A DNA stretch of 64,000 nt from Aurantiacibacter aquimixticola (lineage in GTDB: Bacteria > Pseudomonadota > Alphaproteobacteria > Sphingomonadales > Sphingomonadaceae). The position numbers were made by a program, and so were the translations under genes. Of this stretch, positions 44,603 through 53,595 are shown in pieces. Under the pieces are notes generated by a model that was not told the origin of the DNA, searched no databases, and worked only from the letters and a program-made list of their open reading frames with translations. The stretch lies in the NCBI RefSeq assembly GCF_003605475.1, contig NZ_RAHX01000001.1, forward strand, positions 1,674,001 to 1,738,000. The letters run 5' to 3'. How positions within the stretch are numbered: the stretch's first letter is position 1; every line of letters begins with the position of its first letter.

Positions 44603-46399
44603 ATGGATGGCAAGACCCCCTTCGTCCTGCTCGACGATGCGCGCGCCGATGGTGCGAGCGACGCGCAATATTATGCCGCGCCGCGCGAGGTCTTCGTGGC
44701 GCGCGAGCCGAGCGAGGTCGAGGAAGTACTGAAAGCGTCCGAAGCGGCGCAGAAAGCTGGCGGCGGTCATCTGGCGGGCTATATCGCCTATGAAGTCGGT
44801 CTGGCGCTGGAAGAGCGGTTGCAGAGCCTCGCATCCGGCCGCGGTGGAGCCGATGGACCACTCCTCTGGCTCGGCCTATTTGACAGCGTCGAGATCATTC
44901 CCGCGAACGAAATGCCGGACTGGCTTGCCACGCGGGCGCAGGGGCAGGCCAGTATCGGTCCGATGGGTCCGCAGATTTCGCCCGGCGCCTATTGCGAGGC
45001 GTTCGATCGCCTGCAGGACGCAATCCGGGCCGGCGATGTCTACCAGGCCAATCTCACCTTTCCGCTTGCCGGCCCGGCGAACGGCGATCCACTGGCGCTG
45101 TATGCCGCGATCCGGCCGAGCGCGGAGGCGGGTTACGGCGGACTGATCTTCGACGGGTCGCATTTTCTGCTCAGCTTCAGCCCGGAACTGTTCGTGTCGC
45201 TCAAGGGACGGGAAGCGAAGGTGAAGCCGATGAAAGGCACACGCCCGCGCGCCGCCGAGGAAGGCGAGGACGCAGCCATTGCCGAGGAGCTGGCGACATC
45301 GGTGAAGGACAAGGCCGAAAACCTGATGATCGTCGACCTGATGCGCAACGATCTCAGCCGAGTGGCCGAAGCAGGTAGCGTGCGGGTGGAGGATGCCTTC
45401 GCGGTCGAAAGCTATCCCACCGTGCACCAGATGGTCAGCACGGTGCGCGCTCGCCTGGCAGACGGACACGGCGCGATGGACATGGTGCGTGCGCTCTTTC
45501 CCTGCGGCTCGATCACGGGTGCGCCGAAGATCCGCGCAATGGAATTGATCGCCGAGGTCGAGCGCGATGCCCGCGGCCCTTACTGCGGCGCGATCGGGCG
45601 CATCGGGCCGGACGGGGATGCGGCTTTCAATGTCGCGATCCGTACCATCCGCCTCACACCGGGAGAAAACGCGCGGCACAAGGTGACGCTGGGCGTCGGC
45701 GGCGCGATCGTGGCCGACAGCGATGCAATGACGGAATGGCGCGAATGCCTCGTCAAAGCCGCATTCGTTCGCGGCGCGGCGGGCGGGCACGACCTGATCG
45801 AGACCATGCGCTTCGAGGCTGAAAACGGGATCGTATTGCTTGAATTGCATCTCGAGCGAATGAAAGCGAGCGCCGGCGAGCTGGGCTTCAGCTTCGACCG
45901 GCACGAGACGCGCAATCGCATCCAGGCGCTCTGTTTCGAACTTGAGCAGGATGCAAAGGTACGACTGGTGCTGTCCCGCTCCGGTGCCATCACGCTGGCG
46001 AGCGAACCGCTGCCGGAAGCTCCGCCAAACCCTGCGCCCTGCATCGCGCTGCCGCATCCCACCGTCGCGCATGACTGGCGATTGCGGCACAAGAGCACGG
46101 ACCGCCACTTTTACGAGAATGCGCTCGAAGCGGCGCGTGAGGCAGGCGCCTTCGAAGCGATCCTGGTGCGCGAAAACGGTTTGGTGACGGAGGGCAGCTG
46201 GACAAACATCTTCGTGCGAGCCGATGATGGCACACTCCTTACCCCACCTGCCGATCTCGGCCTGCTACCGGGTATTTTGCGCCGCTCCCTCATCGAAAGC
46301 GGCGAAGTGCGCGAGGCCGAGTTGACGCTGAGTGATCTTGCCGGCGGCTTCTTTATCGGCAACGCCCTTCGCGGCCTGCAGCCAGCCGAACTGAAATGA
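44603..46399 (+). CDS. pabB: Aminodeoxychorismate synthase component I fused to aminodeoxychorismate lyase (PabB-PabC)
   Basis: A 598-residue fusion that should make p-aminobenzoate for folate. Residues about 70-385 are the chorismate-binding domain, with [33 protein letters not shown] and the [15 protein letters not shown] signature. Residues about 395-598 are a fold-type IV PLP transaminase-like domain (ADC lyase) with the [10 protein letters not shown] lysine segment and a [12 protein letters not shown] block. The glutaminase PabA is supplied elsewhere. It is coupled to the RluA-type gene by a 4-base ATGA overlap. Such fusions are common in Alphaproteobacteria. Confidence 0.93.
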   Translation: MDGKTPFVLLDDARADGASDAQYYAAPREVFVAREPSEVEEVLKASEAAQKAGGGHLAGYIAYEVGLALEERLQSLASGRGGADGPLLWLGLFDSVEIIPANEMPDWLATRAQGQASIGPMGPQISPGAYCEAFDRLQDAIRAGDVYQANLTFPLAGPANGDPLALYAAIRPSAEAGYGGLIFDGSHFLLSFSPELFVSLKGREAKVKPMKGTRPRAAEEGEDAAIAEELATSVKDKAENLMIVDLMRNDLSRVAEAGSVRVEDAFAVESYPTVHQMVSTVRARLADGHGAMDMVRALFPCGSITGAPKIRAMELIAEVERDARGPYCGAIGRIGPDGDAAFNVAIRTIRLTPGENARHKVTLGVGGAIVADSDAMTEWRECLVKAAFVRGAAGGHDLIETMRFEAENGIVLLELHLERMKASAGELGFSFDRHETRNRIQALCFELEQDAKVRLVLSRSGAITLASEPLPEAPPNPAPCIALPHPTVAHDWRLRHKSTDRHFYENALEAAREAGAFEAILVRENGLVTEGSWTNIFVRADDGTLLTPPADLGLLPGILRRSLIESGEVREAELTLSDLAGGFFIGNALRGLQPAELK

Positions 46400-47052
46400 C
46401 GGACATATCCGTCCTTTACGAAGACGGCGAAGCGCTCGTCATAGACAAGCCTGCCGGTCTCCCGATCGAACGGCCACGCCGTGGCGGGGCCAGCCTGGAA
46501 GATCACGTCGAAGCGCTGAAACTGGGCTTCCAGCGCGCGCCCGTCGCCGTGCACCGGCTCGATACCGATACGTCCGGCTGCCTGCTGCTTGCGCGCAATC
46601 CGAAGGCGCTGAAACGCTTCAACGCGGCCTTTCAGGACAAGCTGGTGGGCAAGACCTATCTCGGTATCGTTGCGGGAGCGGTGCAGGACGATGAGGGGTC
46701 GATCGACCTCGCGCTAAAGAAGATCAGCTCGAAAGAACGCGGCTGGCGGATGATCGTGGCGCGGGCGGGCAAGCCCTCGATCACGCACTGGACCAAGCGG
46801 GCCGAACTGCAAGGTGGGCTCACCCTTGTCGAGTTTCGCCCCGAAACTGGCCGAACGCACCAAATCCGCGTCCATGCGGAACACGCCTTCGGCTATGCCC
46901 TGCTCGGCGATCCGGTCTACGGGCACAAAGATGCGCGCGTCGGCCGGACAATGCTGCATGCAAGCGCGCTCGTCGTCGAGCGGCCCGGAAAGCCCGACAT
47001 CACTGCACAGGCCCCGCTGCCAGAGGATTTTGCGAGGCTGGGCGCGGGCTGA
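46396..47052 (+). CDS. RluA family pseudouridine synthase
   Basis: A 218-residue RNA pseudouridine synthase. The catalytic Asp is in VHRLDTDTSGCLLLAR near residue 55, and the TGRTHQIRVH motif near residue 150 supports the RluA family. There is no N-terminal S4 domain, so it resembles RluA/TruC-size enzymes rather than RluD. The target RNA position is unknown. Overlaps with pabB upstream and arfB downstream (TGATG) place it in one operon with them. Confidence 0.93.
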   Translation: MTDISVLYEDGEALVIDKPAGLPIERPRRGGASLEDHVEALKLGFQRAPVAVHRLDTDTSGCLLLARNPKALKRFNAAFQDKLVGKTYLGIVAGAVQDDEGSIDLALKKISSKERGWRMIVARAGKPSITHWTKRAELQGGLTLVEFRPETGRTHQIRVHAEHAFGYALLGDPVYGHKDARVGRTMLHASALVVERPGKPDITAQAPLPEDFARLGAG

Positions 47053-47456
47053 TGAGCAAGACGCTCGACCGGGCGAACGCCATCGCAGAAGAGAGCTTCA
47101 TCGCCGCCTCGGGCCCTGGCGGGCAGAACGTCAACAAAGTGGCGACGGCCGTGCAACTGCGCGTCAATATCTACGCGCTCGGCCTGTCGCCGCGCGTATT
47201 TCACCGTTTGAAGGACGCGGCTGGGAATCGTCTGAATACCGCCGGCGAGATCGTCATCGATGCTCGGAATCACCGCACGCAGGAGGCCAATCGCCGCGAG
47301 GCGCGCGAAAGATTGGCAGAGCTGATCGAAAGCGCGCTGAAAGAGCCGAAGAAACGCGCGAAGACGCGGGTCAACCGTGTCGGCAAGCGCAAGCGCCTCG
47401 CCAGCAAGAAGGCGCACGGCCAGAAGAAGGCCCTGCGCGGCAAGGTCGACCTCTAA
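47052..47456 (+). CDS. arfB: Alternative ribosome-rescue factor / peptidyl-tRNA hydrolase ArfB
   Basis: A 134-residue release-factor-like protein with the catalytic GPGGQNVNKVATAV at about residues 20-33 (GGQ motif). A basic tail rich in Lys/Arg follows residue 95, which in this family inserts into the empty mRNA channel of stalled ribosomes. Size and motifs fit ArfB (YaeJ/ICT1) rather than RF1/RF2. It follows the RluA gene with a one-base overlap and precedes rpmG by 126 bases. Confidence 0.95.
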   Translation: MSKTLDRANAIAEESFIAASGPGGQNVNKVATAVQLRVNIYALGLSPRVFHRLKDAAGNRLNTAGEIVIDARNHRTQEANRREARERLAELIESALKEPKKRAKTRVNRVGKRKRLASKKAHGQKKALRGKVDL

Positions 47457-47582
47457 GACAGCGCGGCGGCGCTTGACTTTTAACCGATTCTCTAGCAGAG
47501 GCGCGCACCGTGAGGGCGGCGCCGTGCGTCGCCCATGTTTTTTCGGGCCGCTGAGGCCTCTCAAACCTTTACGAGACAGACC

Positions 47583-47750
47583 ATGGCGAAGCCCGCAACC
47601 ATCAAGATCCGCCTGAACTCGACCGCGGATACCGGCCACTTCTACGTTACCAAGAAGAACCCGCGCAATCACACCGATAAGTTCGTGTTTCGCAAATACG
47701 ATCCGGTCGCGAAAAAGCACGTCGAGTACAAGGAAGGCAAGATCAAGTGA
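47583..47750 (+). CDS. rpmG: 50S ribosomal protein L33
   Basis: A 55-residue ribosomal protein starting [18 protein letters not shown] and ending EYKEGKIK. It is the cysteine-free (zinc-independent) L33 form, shown by [22 protein letters not shown]. The ATG at 47583 is chosen over the open frame start at 47535. A TTGACT at 47473-47478 in the gap upstream could be a -35 element, but I see no matching -10. No clear terminator follows. Confidence 0.97.
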   Translation: MAKPATIKIRLNSTADTGHFYVTKKNPRNHTDKFVFRKYDPVAKKHVEYKEGKIK

Positions 47751-47853
47751 TCTGCCCTTCGCGGCGCATCTGAAAAGTGCTGCGATCAAGCTGAATGCCG
47801 GGAACGCGCCGGGTTCACCGATGGTTCAACGCTCCATGACTATTTGCAGGAGC

Positions 47854-48522
47854 ATGAACGCTTTGAAACGCATTATCTCCAAGCCCGTCGCCGCCGCCAT
47901 TTTCGGTGCTGCGACGCTTGCCGTTCCCGCCTCGCTGGCTGTGCCGGAGGCACCCGCCGTCGCCAGCACGCAGGCGAACGACCTGGATCGCGCCGTGCGC
48001 GCTCTTCGGGCGATCACCACCATGCGCGCCGATTTCGTGCAGACGGACCGCGCCGGCAACGCCCTTCGCGGGGAACTGACGCTGCGCAATCCGGGCCGTA
48101 TCCGCTTCGAATACGACGGCGATACCAATATGCTCGTCGTGTCCGATGGCCGCGCTCTGACGCTCGTCGATTACGATGTAAGCCAGGTCGAACGCTGGCC
48201 AATCAGCAATTCGCCATTGGGCGCGCTGCTCGATCCGGATCGCGACATGCGTCGCTACGGCACCTTGCAGTCTTCGGGCAGCGACAATGTGATCAGCGTC
48301 CTCGTACGCGATCCCAATCGCCCCGAATTCGGTACGATCACGCTGATCTTCCAGGAAAATGCCAACGCACCGGGCGGTTTGCAGCTCGCGAGCTGGGTGG
48401 CGCTCGATTCGCAGAACACCCGGACGACGGTTCGCCTGCGAAATCATCGCTACGGCATGTCCGTGCCTAACAGCGCGTTTACCTATCGCGATCCGCGCCG
48501 TTCGTCCCGTCGCCCGGGATAA
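47854..48522 (+). CDS. lolA: Outer-membrane lipoprotein carrier protein LolA
   Basis: A 222-residue periplasmic chaperone that shuttles lipoproteins from LolCDE to LolB. From the ATG at 47854 there is a signal peptide of about 35 residues ending PAVAS. The mature protein has the LolA half-barrel pattern: MRADFVQTDRAGNALRGELTLRNPGRIRFEY, then WPISNSPLGALLD, and ends with a strand of basic residues. Earlier in-frame ATGs at 47821 and 47836 would put polar residues in front of the signal and are less likely. It is needed for the lipoproteins seen elsewhere in the window. Confidence 0.88.
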   Translation: MNALKRIISKPVAAAIFGAATLAVPASLAVPEAPAVASTQANDLDRAVRALRAITTMRADFVQTDRAGNALRGELTLRNPGRIRFEYDGDTNMLVVSDGRALTLVDYDVSQVERWPISNSPLGALLDPDRDMRRYGTLQSSGSDNVISVLVRDPNRPEFGTITLIFQENANAPGGLQLASWVALDSQNTRTTVRLRNHRYGMSVPNSAFTYRDPRRSSRRPG

Positions 48523-48555
48523 ACGGACGCGCGGCGGTGCGTTGTAAATTTGCGA

Positions 48556-48733
48556 CAAGCGCCTGTCGAAAAACGTTGGAGAGTCGAGCAGGTCGGCTTA
48601 CTTTGCAGATACAGGACGTGGTGAGGCGGGTTTCCCCCCTGTTGCCTTAGCCTCGAAAGAGCCCGGCCTGCGAAGCGTGACGAACGCTCGATAATGAACC
48701 CCCGCCGCAATGCCCCCGCGGTGGGGGTTTTTA
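48556..48733 (+). ncRNA. Probable structured small RNA, 6S-like
   Basis: The gap between lolA and xth has no reading frame but shows RNA features. GCAGGTCGG at 48588-48596 pairs over 9 bases with CCGGCCTGC at 48663-48671. Inside it, TGAGGC at 48622-48627 pairs with GCCTTA at 48644-48649, flanking a C-rich loop. A strong intrinsic terminator ends the unit. A long irregular helix with an open middle and a terminal hairpin, about 170-190 nt with its own terminator, is like 6S RNA (SsrS), but I cannot confirm the family. The start is approximate; no clear promoter was found. Confidence 0.5.
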
Positions 48734-48736
48734 TAT
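48697..48736 (+). terminator. Strong intrinsic terminator
   Basis: A 12-bp stem, AACCCCCGCCGC at 48697-48708 and GCGGTGGGGGTT at 48718-48729 (one G-U pair), with a 9-base loop. It is followed by TTTTTATAT. The T-tract is on the plus strand only, so it ends a plus-strand transcript, either the small RNA or lolA read-through, ahead of xth. Confidence 0.9.
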
Positions 48737-48793
48737 GCAGCGACGAGCCCACGGGCCTTGCCGCCCGCCGCGCCGCTCCCTATCCCCCGCGCC

Positions 48794-49585
48794 ATGCTTT
48801 CTGTCGCCACCTGGAACATCAATTCCGTCCGCCTGCGCATGCCCATCGTAGAGCGTTTCCTGAAAGAAGAAGCGCCGGACGTCCTCTGCCTGCAGGAAAT
48901 CAAGTGCCAGGAGGACCAGTTTCCCTACAAAGCGTTTGAGGCGCTGGGGTACGACCAGATCGCGGTCCACGGGCAGAAGGGCTATCACGGCGTCGCCACG
49001 GTCAGCCGCGTGCCGCTGCGCGAATTCTCGCGACATGACTGGCAGGATAATGGCGAGGCGCGCCATGTCGGTATCGAGCTGCCCGATCACCAGGGAATGG
49101 TGGTCGAGAATGTCTACGTCCCCGCGGGCGGCGACATCCCGGACCGCGAGCAGAACGTGAAATTCGGCCAGAAGCTCGATTTCCTCGAGCGGATGACGCG
49201 CTGGGCGGACAAGGTGGATCGCCCCACGCTGATCGTCGGCGATTTCAACATCGCGCCCCTCGAAAGCGATGTCTGGAACCACAAGCAATTGCTAAAGGTC
49301 GTCAGCCACACGCCGGTAGAGGTCGACACGTTGCAGCGCTTCAAGGATGCGCATGGATGGACCGATATCGGACGCGAGCACATTCACGACCCGGAACGCT
49401 ATTACAGCTGGTGGAGCTACCGCTCGAAGGACTGGAAAGTGAACGATCGCGGACGGCGATTGGACCATATGTGGGCAAGCCCTCAGTTGGCGGCGCAGTC
49501 GACCAGGCACTGGCTGCGCGAGGATGCGCGCGACTGGGAAAAGCCGAGCGACCACATCCCGCTGATCACGGAGTTCGACATCTGA
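48794..49585 (+). CDS. xthA: Exodeoxyribonuclease III
   Basis: A 263-residue AP endonuclease/3' exonuclease for base-excision repair. Catalytic blocks are all present: LSVATWNINSVR, VLCLQEIKCQE (metal-binding Glu), NVYVPAGGD, LIVGDFNIAPLESD (Asp/Asn) and the C-terminal RLDHMWAS and KPSDHIPL (Asp/His). Full length for the family. The ATG at 48794 is chosen; the frame start at 48710 lies in the terminator. The stop is directly against the ribA frame. Confidence 0.95.
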   Translation: MLSVATWNINSVRLRMPIVERFLKEEAPDVLCLQEIKCQEDQFPYKAFEALGYDQIAVHGQKGYHGVATVSRVPLREFSRHDWQDNGEARHVGIELPDHQGMVVENVYVPAGGDIPDREQNVKFGQKLDFLERMTRWADKVDRPTLIVGDFNIAPLESDVWNHKQLLKVVSHTPVEVDTLQRFKDAHGWTDIGREHIHDPERYYSWWSYRSKDWKVNDRGRRLDHMWASPQLAAQSTRHWLREDARDWEKPSDHIPLITEFDI

Positions 49586-50649
49586 GCGAGCGGGCGTCTC
49601 CTACAAGGCGCGTTGCGCAGGCGGTGGACGCGCTGCGCCATGGCTGGCCGGTGCAGGTGGGAAGTTCGCCTGCGCTGTTGCCGGTTGAAACGGCTCCGAA
49701 CCGCGCTGCCGCCTCGCGGCGCCTGCTCATCAGCGCCGCGCGGGCAGAAACCCTCAAGCTCACCAACCAGCGCGAGGCAGCCGGCGGGCACGCGCCAGTG
49801 CTGATGCGCGCGCCGGAACTGCTAGACCTTACGGGGGCGCTGCCGATCGCCGATCCCGCGCTCGACCTTGCCAATCCGCTCAAAGGCCCGTTCCGCGCGG
49901 AACCGCTGGAATGGCAGGACGAAGCGGTGGCTGCCATGGCGCTGGCCCGGATTGCAGGCGTGCTGCCGGCATTCCTGGTCGATCCCCGACCGGAGGGCGA
50001 AGCGGTTGCGCTCGAGGCGGGCGATCTGGCCGAATGGTCTTCGCCAGACAATCTCTCGATAGCTACCCGCGCGCACCTTCCGATCGCGCGCGAAGAAGAG
50101 GCCGAGATCGTTGCCTTTCGCAGCGTCGACGACATGCGCGAGCATGTGGCGCTGATATTGGGGGCGCCGCATTCCGACCGGCCTCCGCTCGTCCGACTGC
50201 ATTCCGAATGCCTGACGGGCGATATCTTCGGCAGCCTGAAATGCGATTGTGGCCCTCAACTTGACGGTGCGCTGGGCGCGATGAGCGCGGAGGCGGCGTG
50301 GGATGGCTGGGGCGTGCTTCTCTATCTGCGGCAGGAGGGCCGCGGCATCGGCCTTGTCAACAAGCTGCGCGCCTATCGCCTGCAGGATGAAGGGGTGGAC
50401 ACACTGGAGGCCAATCGCCGCCTCGGCCTGCCCGAGGAAGCGCGCGACTTCCCGCTCGCGGCGCGTATGCTGGATTTGTTGGGGGTCGGCTCTATACGGC
50501 TGATGACGAACAATCTCGAAAAGGTGGTCGCGCTGGAGGATGCGGGCGTGAAAGTGATTGAGCGCGTGCCGCACGAATTGCCTGCCAACCCGCACAATGT
50601 CCGCTATCTCGCCACCAAGCGCGACCGGGCGGGCCATCTGCTCACATGA
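49582..50649 (+). CDS. ribA: GTP cyclohydrolase II
   Basis: A 355-residue protein. The C-terminal 200 residues are GTP cyclohydrolase II, the first step of riboflavin synthesis, with zinc ligands in SECLTGDIFGSLKCDCGPQ, the LRQEGRGIGLVNKLRAY block, and NPHNVRYLATK. The N-terminal 150 residues are a diverged domain with no DHBP-synthase active site that I can see. The start is unclear: homology-like sequence SERASPTRRVAQAVDALRHG begins right after a CTG at 49582 that overlaps the xth stop. The next standard start is GTG at 49624. The stop overlaps the GNAT gene by 4 bases. Confidence 0.9.
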   Translation: MSERASPTRRVAQAVDALRHGWPVQVGSSPALLPVETAPNRAAASRRLLISAARAETLKLTNQREAAGGHAPVLMRAPELLDLTGALPIADPALDLANPLKGPFRAEPLEWQDEAVAAMALARIAGVLPAFLVDPRPEGEAVALEAGDLAEWSSPDNLSIATRAHLPIAREEEAEIVAFRSVDDMREHVALILGAPHSDRPPLVRLHSECLTGDIFGSLKCDCGPQLDGALGAMSAEAAWDGWGVLLYLRQEGRGIGLVNKLRAYRLQDEGVDTLEANRRLGLPEEARDFPLAARMLDLLGVGSIRLMTNNLEKVVALEDAGVKVIERVPHELPANPHNVRYLATKRDRAGHLLT

Positions 50650-51143
50650 GCTGTTCGATCCGGGACGAAGCGGCTTGCGATGCGGATGCCATACGTGGCG
50701 TCGTCGAGCGGGCCTTCGCGGGCCACGCCCACTCGGACGGGACCGAGCCGGACATCGTGGAACGCCTGCGCCGCGATCGCTCACCGAGCGTCTCGCTGGT
50801 GGCAGAGGATGCCGGTAACATCGTCGGTCATATTGCCTTCTCGCCGGTGACCATAGACGACGGCGCGATCGGATGGTTCGGTCTGGGCCCGGTCTCGGTC
50901 GACCCGTACCGGCAGGGTGAGGGCATCGGCAGCGCACTGTGCCGTCACGGACTGCTGCGTATCAGGGAACAAGGCGCGATGGGCTGCGTGGTGCTTGGCG
51001 ATCCCGGGTTCTATGCCCGCTTCGGATTCGCTTGCGATCCTGCACTCACCTTTCCGGGCGTGCCGCCGGAGTATTTCCAGCGTCTGCGCTTCGGCGGGCG
51101 GGCACCGCGCGGCGAAGTGACTTACGCGCCCGCTTTCGGCTGA
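50646..51143 (+). CDS. GNAT family N-acetyltransferase
   Basis: A 165-residue acetyltransferase. The acetyl-CoA-binding loop is VDPYRQGEGIGSALCRHGL, matching RxxGxG/A with QGEGIG near residue 95. Later, GCVVLGDPGFYARFGFACD is typical of the GNAT subgroup that has YHxxGF near the C terminus. Substrate unknown. An ATGA overlap couples it to ribA. The last 22 bases overlap the convergent psd gene. Confidence 0.88.
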   Translation: MSCSIRDEAACDADAIRGVVERAFAGHAHSDGTEPDIVERLRRDRSPSVSLVAEDAGNIVGHIAFSPVTIDDGAIGWFGLGPVSVDPYRQGEGIGSALCRHGLLRIREQGAMGCVVLGDPGFYARFGFACDPALTFPGVPPEYFQRLRFGGRAPRGEVTYAPAFG

Positions 51144-51982
51144 ACCCAGCGCCCCAGCGCCTCGCCCATCTTAACGCTGTCGCCCGCCGACAGAGCGGCA
51201 TCCCATTCGACCCGGCCCGGCTCGAACAGCAAGACCACCGTGGAGCCGAGAAAGAAACGGCCCATCTCGTCACCCGCTGCAAAACGGTGCTCACCTTCCG
51301 CGAATGTCGCGCTGCGTACGCGCGGCGCATGCGCGTGCTCGCGTCCGCCCCAGACCGTTTCGATGCCGGCCACGATCATTGCACCGACCATGACGCTCGC
51401 AAAACTGCCATGTGGTCCATCGAACATGCAGGCGAGGCGCTCATTGCGTGCGAAGAGGTCGTCGACATTCTCCGCCGTTACTTGGTTCACGCTGAACAGG
51501 TCGCCCGGAACGTAGATCGTCCCGAGCAGCTCGCCCGCGGCGGGCATATGCACCCGGTGATAGTCCTTCGGGCTGAGATAGATTGTGGCGAAGCTGCCGC
51601 CGTTATAATGCTCCGCAAGCGCAGGATCGCCGCCGAGCAGCTGGGTGGCCGTAAATTCGCGACCTTTCGCCTGAAACACGCGGCCCTTCTCGATCCGCCC
51701 GATCTGGCTGATCGCGCCGTCGGCGGGCGAGAGCACATGCGTGTCGGCATCGGCGAAGGGCCGGGCACCGGGCTTCAGCTCGCGCGTGAAGAAGTCGTTG
51801 AAGCTTGCATAGGTCTCCACGGGGCGCGCTGCTTCGCTCATGTCGACATCGTATGCGGCGATGAAGCGGCGGATGAGGCGATCCTTGATCCATGGCTTTT
51901 CGGACTTGGCGAATTTGCCGGCGAGCCGGGACACCGCGTGGTGCGGCAGCGCGTGCTGCAGTCTGATGAAAGAATTCGACAT
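51122..51982 (-). CDS. psd: Phosphatidylserine decarboxylase proenzyme
   Basis: A 286-residue membrane-associated enzyme that forms phosphatidylethanolamine from phosphatidylserine. The self-cleavage site is LGST in RFFLGSTVVLLFEPG near residue 248, which gives the pyruvoyl group of the alpha chain. VLSPADGAISQIG and YLSPKDYHRVHMP carry the Asp/His of the triad. This is the E. coli-like long type rather than the short alphaproteobacterial form. The ATG at 51982 is preceded by a GGGGCACTTTCC gap; the open frame to 52144 extends over the DksA-like gene. Confidence 0.95.
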   Translation of the reverse strand: MSNSFIRLQHALPHHAVSRLAGKFAKSEKPWIKDRLIRRFIAAYDVDMSEAARPVETYASFNDFFTRELKPGARPFADADTHVLSPADGAISQIGRIEKGRVFQAKGREFTATQLLGGDPALAEHYNGGSFATIYLSPKDYHRVHMPAAGELLGTIYVPGDLFSVNQVTAENVDDLFARNERLACMFDGPHGSFASVMVGAMIVAGIETVWGGREHAHAPRVRSATFAEGEHRFAAGDEMGRFFLGSTVVLLFEPGRVEWDAALSAGDSVKMGEALGRWVQPKAGA

Positions 51983-51993
51983 GGAAAGTGCCC

Positions 51994-52257
51994 CTAGCGC
52001 AGCTGGCTGTCCTTGGAACCGCGGCGATTGATCGACGAGTGGCGCAACGTGCTGTCCCTGCCCGCCTGGCATTCGACACAGGTGCGTACCCCGGGCACAG
52101 CCATGCGGCGCTTCTCCGGAATATCTTCCCCGCAAATATCGCAATATTCCGCGCTCTCGCCACGCGGCAAACGTGCGCGAGCGGCGGCGACCGCATCTTT
52201 TACACTATCGTCGATCTGGTCCTGAACCGCGCCATCGCGCGCCCATCCGCCTGCCAT
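51994..52257 (-). CDS. DksA/TraR-type C4 zinc-finger protein
   Basis: An 87-residue protein with a four-cysteine zinc finger: CDICGEDIPEKRRMAVPG followed by TCVEC. A preceding amphipathic helix (DDSVKDAVAAARARLPRGES) is as in short DksA/TraR-like proteins, which lack the long coiled coil of DksA and may bind RNA polymerase's secondary channel. The ATG at 52257 gives MAGGWARDGAVQDQ, the usual family N terminus. It lies 11 bases upstream of psd on the same strand. Confidence 0.88.
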   Translation of the reverse strand: MAGGWARDGAVQDQIDDSVKDAVAAARARLPRGESAEYCDICGEDIPEKRRMAVPGVRTCVECQAGRDSTLRHSSINRRGSKDSQLR

Positions 52258-52309
52258 TGCAAAGCTCCTTTGCCCCCCAACGGGCGTCGGATGCATGCAG
52301 TTCCGCCGC

Positions 52310-53290
52310 TCAGCGAACCTCGTAAGGCGTCAGACCGCGACCGAGGCGATTTTCATCCACGCCGCCCATCTGCCCGGACCAATCGGCGACGAACACCGTA
52401 TTGCGCTCGACACCGGGCGCGAGCCGTGCGTCGTTGCCGACCACGCGCAGGTCGGAGGAATTGTTACCGCCTCCTTCCGCTGCGACTGCGATGAAGGCGG
52501 AATAGTTCTCCTTGTCCTGCCCCTGCACGAACCAGTTGTTGCTGATCTGGCCGGAAGCGCCACCTGGCAGGTCGATCATGTAATTTGTCGCGCGGCCCGC
52601 GGCATCATCGAAGCTGTTCGCCGCGATAGCGACCTGCGCCGCGCGCGACTTGACGTAATGCCCTCCGCGACCCTGCTCGAAGCGCGAATTCGTGATCCGC
52701 ACCTGCCCGAGATCGCCGGTATAGACCGAATGCGCACAGCCGCCCGCGCCCTCGCACGTGCCCAGCCGGGTGAAGGTCGAGCGGTCGATAATGAGTTGCG
52801 CCGACGAGTCGCTGGCGGTCAGAATGCCCTGCTGACTGTCGCGGAACCAGCTTTCGGCAACGGTCAGATTGCCGGTTTCGAGCCGAATGCCCGCACCGTT
52901 GAAATCGGGCACGCGCATGTTTTCGAACACGAGGCCGGAGATTTCCGCGCCGCGCCCGCGCAACACGAGCGCGGCCTTCCCCTCACATGTCACGCCGTCG
53001 AACACGGCCGAACCGATATCGCTCGCGAGATAGGAGATCGTCCCCGCCGTTTGCACTACGCATTGTTCATGGCGACCTGGCGCAATGGCAATGGTGCCTC
53101 TTGCATCGCCGATCGCGTCGACCGCATCCTGTAGCCGGTCGAAGCTTTGGCCCGTCTCGAGGACGCGGTAGGGCGCGGGACGATCCTGCGCCAATAGCGC
53201 CGCCGCCGGAATGGCGATCACCGCCATGGCCGCGATGGCAAGCGTCGCGCGCAGGTGCCGCCGTGTGGCTTGGGGACAGGCCAGTGTCAT
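52310..53290 (-). CDS. Exported right-handed parallel beta-helix protein
   Basis: A 326-residue protein with a signal-anchor or signal peptide (about residues 12-35, ending AALLAQ). The mature part has repeated short strands with periodic Asn/Gly/Val turns, for example FENMRVPDFNGAGIRLETGN, ITNSRFEQGRGG and ISNNWFVQGQD, matching a right-handed beta-helix (pectate-lyase-like) fold. Four cysteines near the middle (TCEGAGGC and others) may form a disulphide. Catalytic residues are not identifiable. It could be a polysaccharide-binding or -cleaving surface or periplasmic protein. Confidence 0.7.
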   Translation of the reverse strand: MTLACPQATRRHLRATLAIAAMAVIAIPAAALLAQDRPAPYRVLETGQSFDRLQDAVDAIGDARGTIAIAPGRHEQCVVQTAGTISYLASDIGSAVFDGVTCEGKAALVLRGRGAEISGLVFENMRVPDFNGAGIRLETGNLTVAESWFRDSQQGILTASDSSAQLIIDRSTFTRLGTCEGAGGCAHSVYTGDLGQVRITNSRFEQGRGGHYVKSRAAQVAIAANSFDDAAGRATNYMIDLPGGASGQISNNWFVQGQDKENYSAFIAVAAEGGGNNSSDLRVVGNDARLAPGVERNTVFVADWSGQMGGVDENRLGRGLTPYEVR

Positions 53291-53345
53291 TGCGAGGCTC
53301 GGCCTAGCGGATAATGGTTAACGCCCCGGTATCATCCGGGCGGCC

Positions 53346-53594
53346 TTATCCGCGCCAGCGCCAGCCACCACGGGTGTGCCGCTTGGCAAGCCAGAGGAAC
53401 GGGATGGTGAGCGCGAGGATGGCGGCCATGCTCACCACAAGGCCGATGCGCTGCGCCGACATGGCGATGAAGATTACGCTCGCCAGGTAAGCGACGAGAA
53501 GCACCCATCCTTGCCACGCGCAAGGCAGGCCCGCCCCGTAGCCGAATGCCTTCGGCTCAAACCACGGCTCCGTGCCTGTCAGGGCTTTCCACAC
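53346..53594 (-). CDS. Small hypothetical membrane protein
   Basis: An 82-residue protein with two membrane helices (about 28-47 and 50-70) separated by a short polar turn. The N terminus is Trp/Pro-rich (WKALTGTEPWFEPKAFGYG), and the C terminus is basic (AKRHTRGGWRWRG). The GTG start at 53594 sits at the stop of the ribbon-helix-helix gene, and both follow the SPFH gene closely, so the three form one operon. The function is unknown; association with the SPFH protein in the membrane is a possibility only. Confidence 0.65.
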   Translation of the reverse strand: MWKALTGTEPWFEPKAFGYGAGLPCAWQGWVLLVAYLASVIFIAMSAQRIGLVVSMAAILALTIPFLWLAKRHTRGGWRWRG

Positions 53595-53595
53595 A

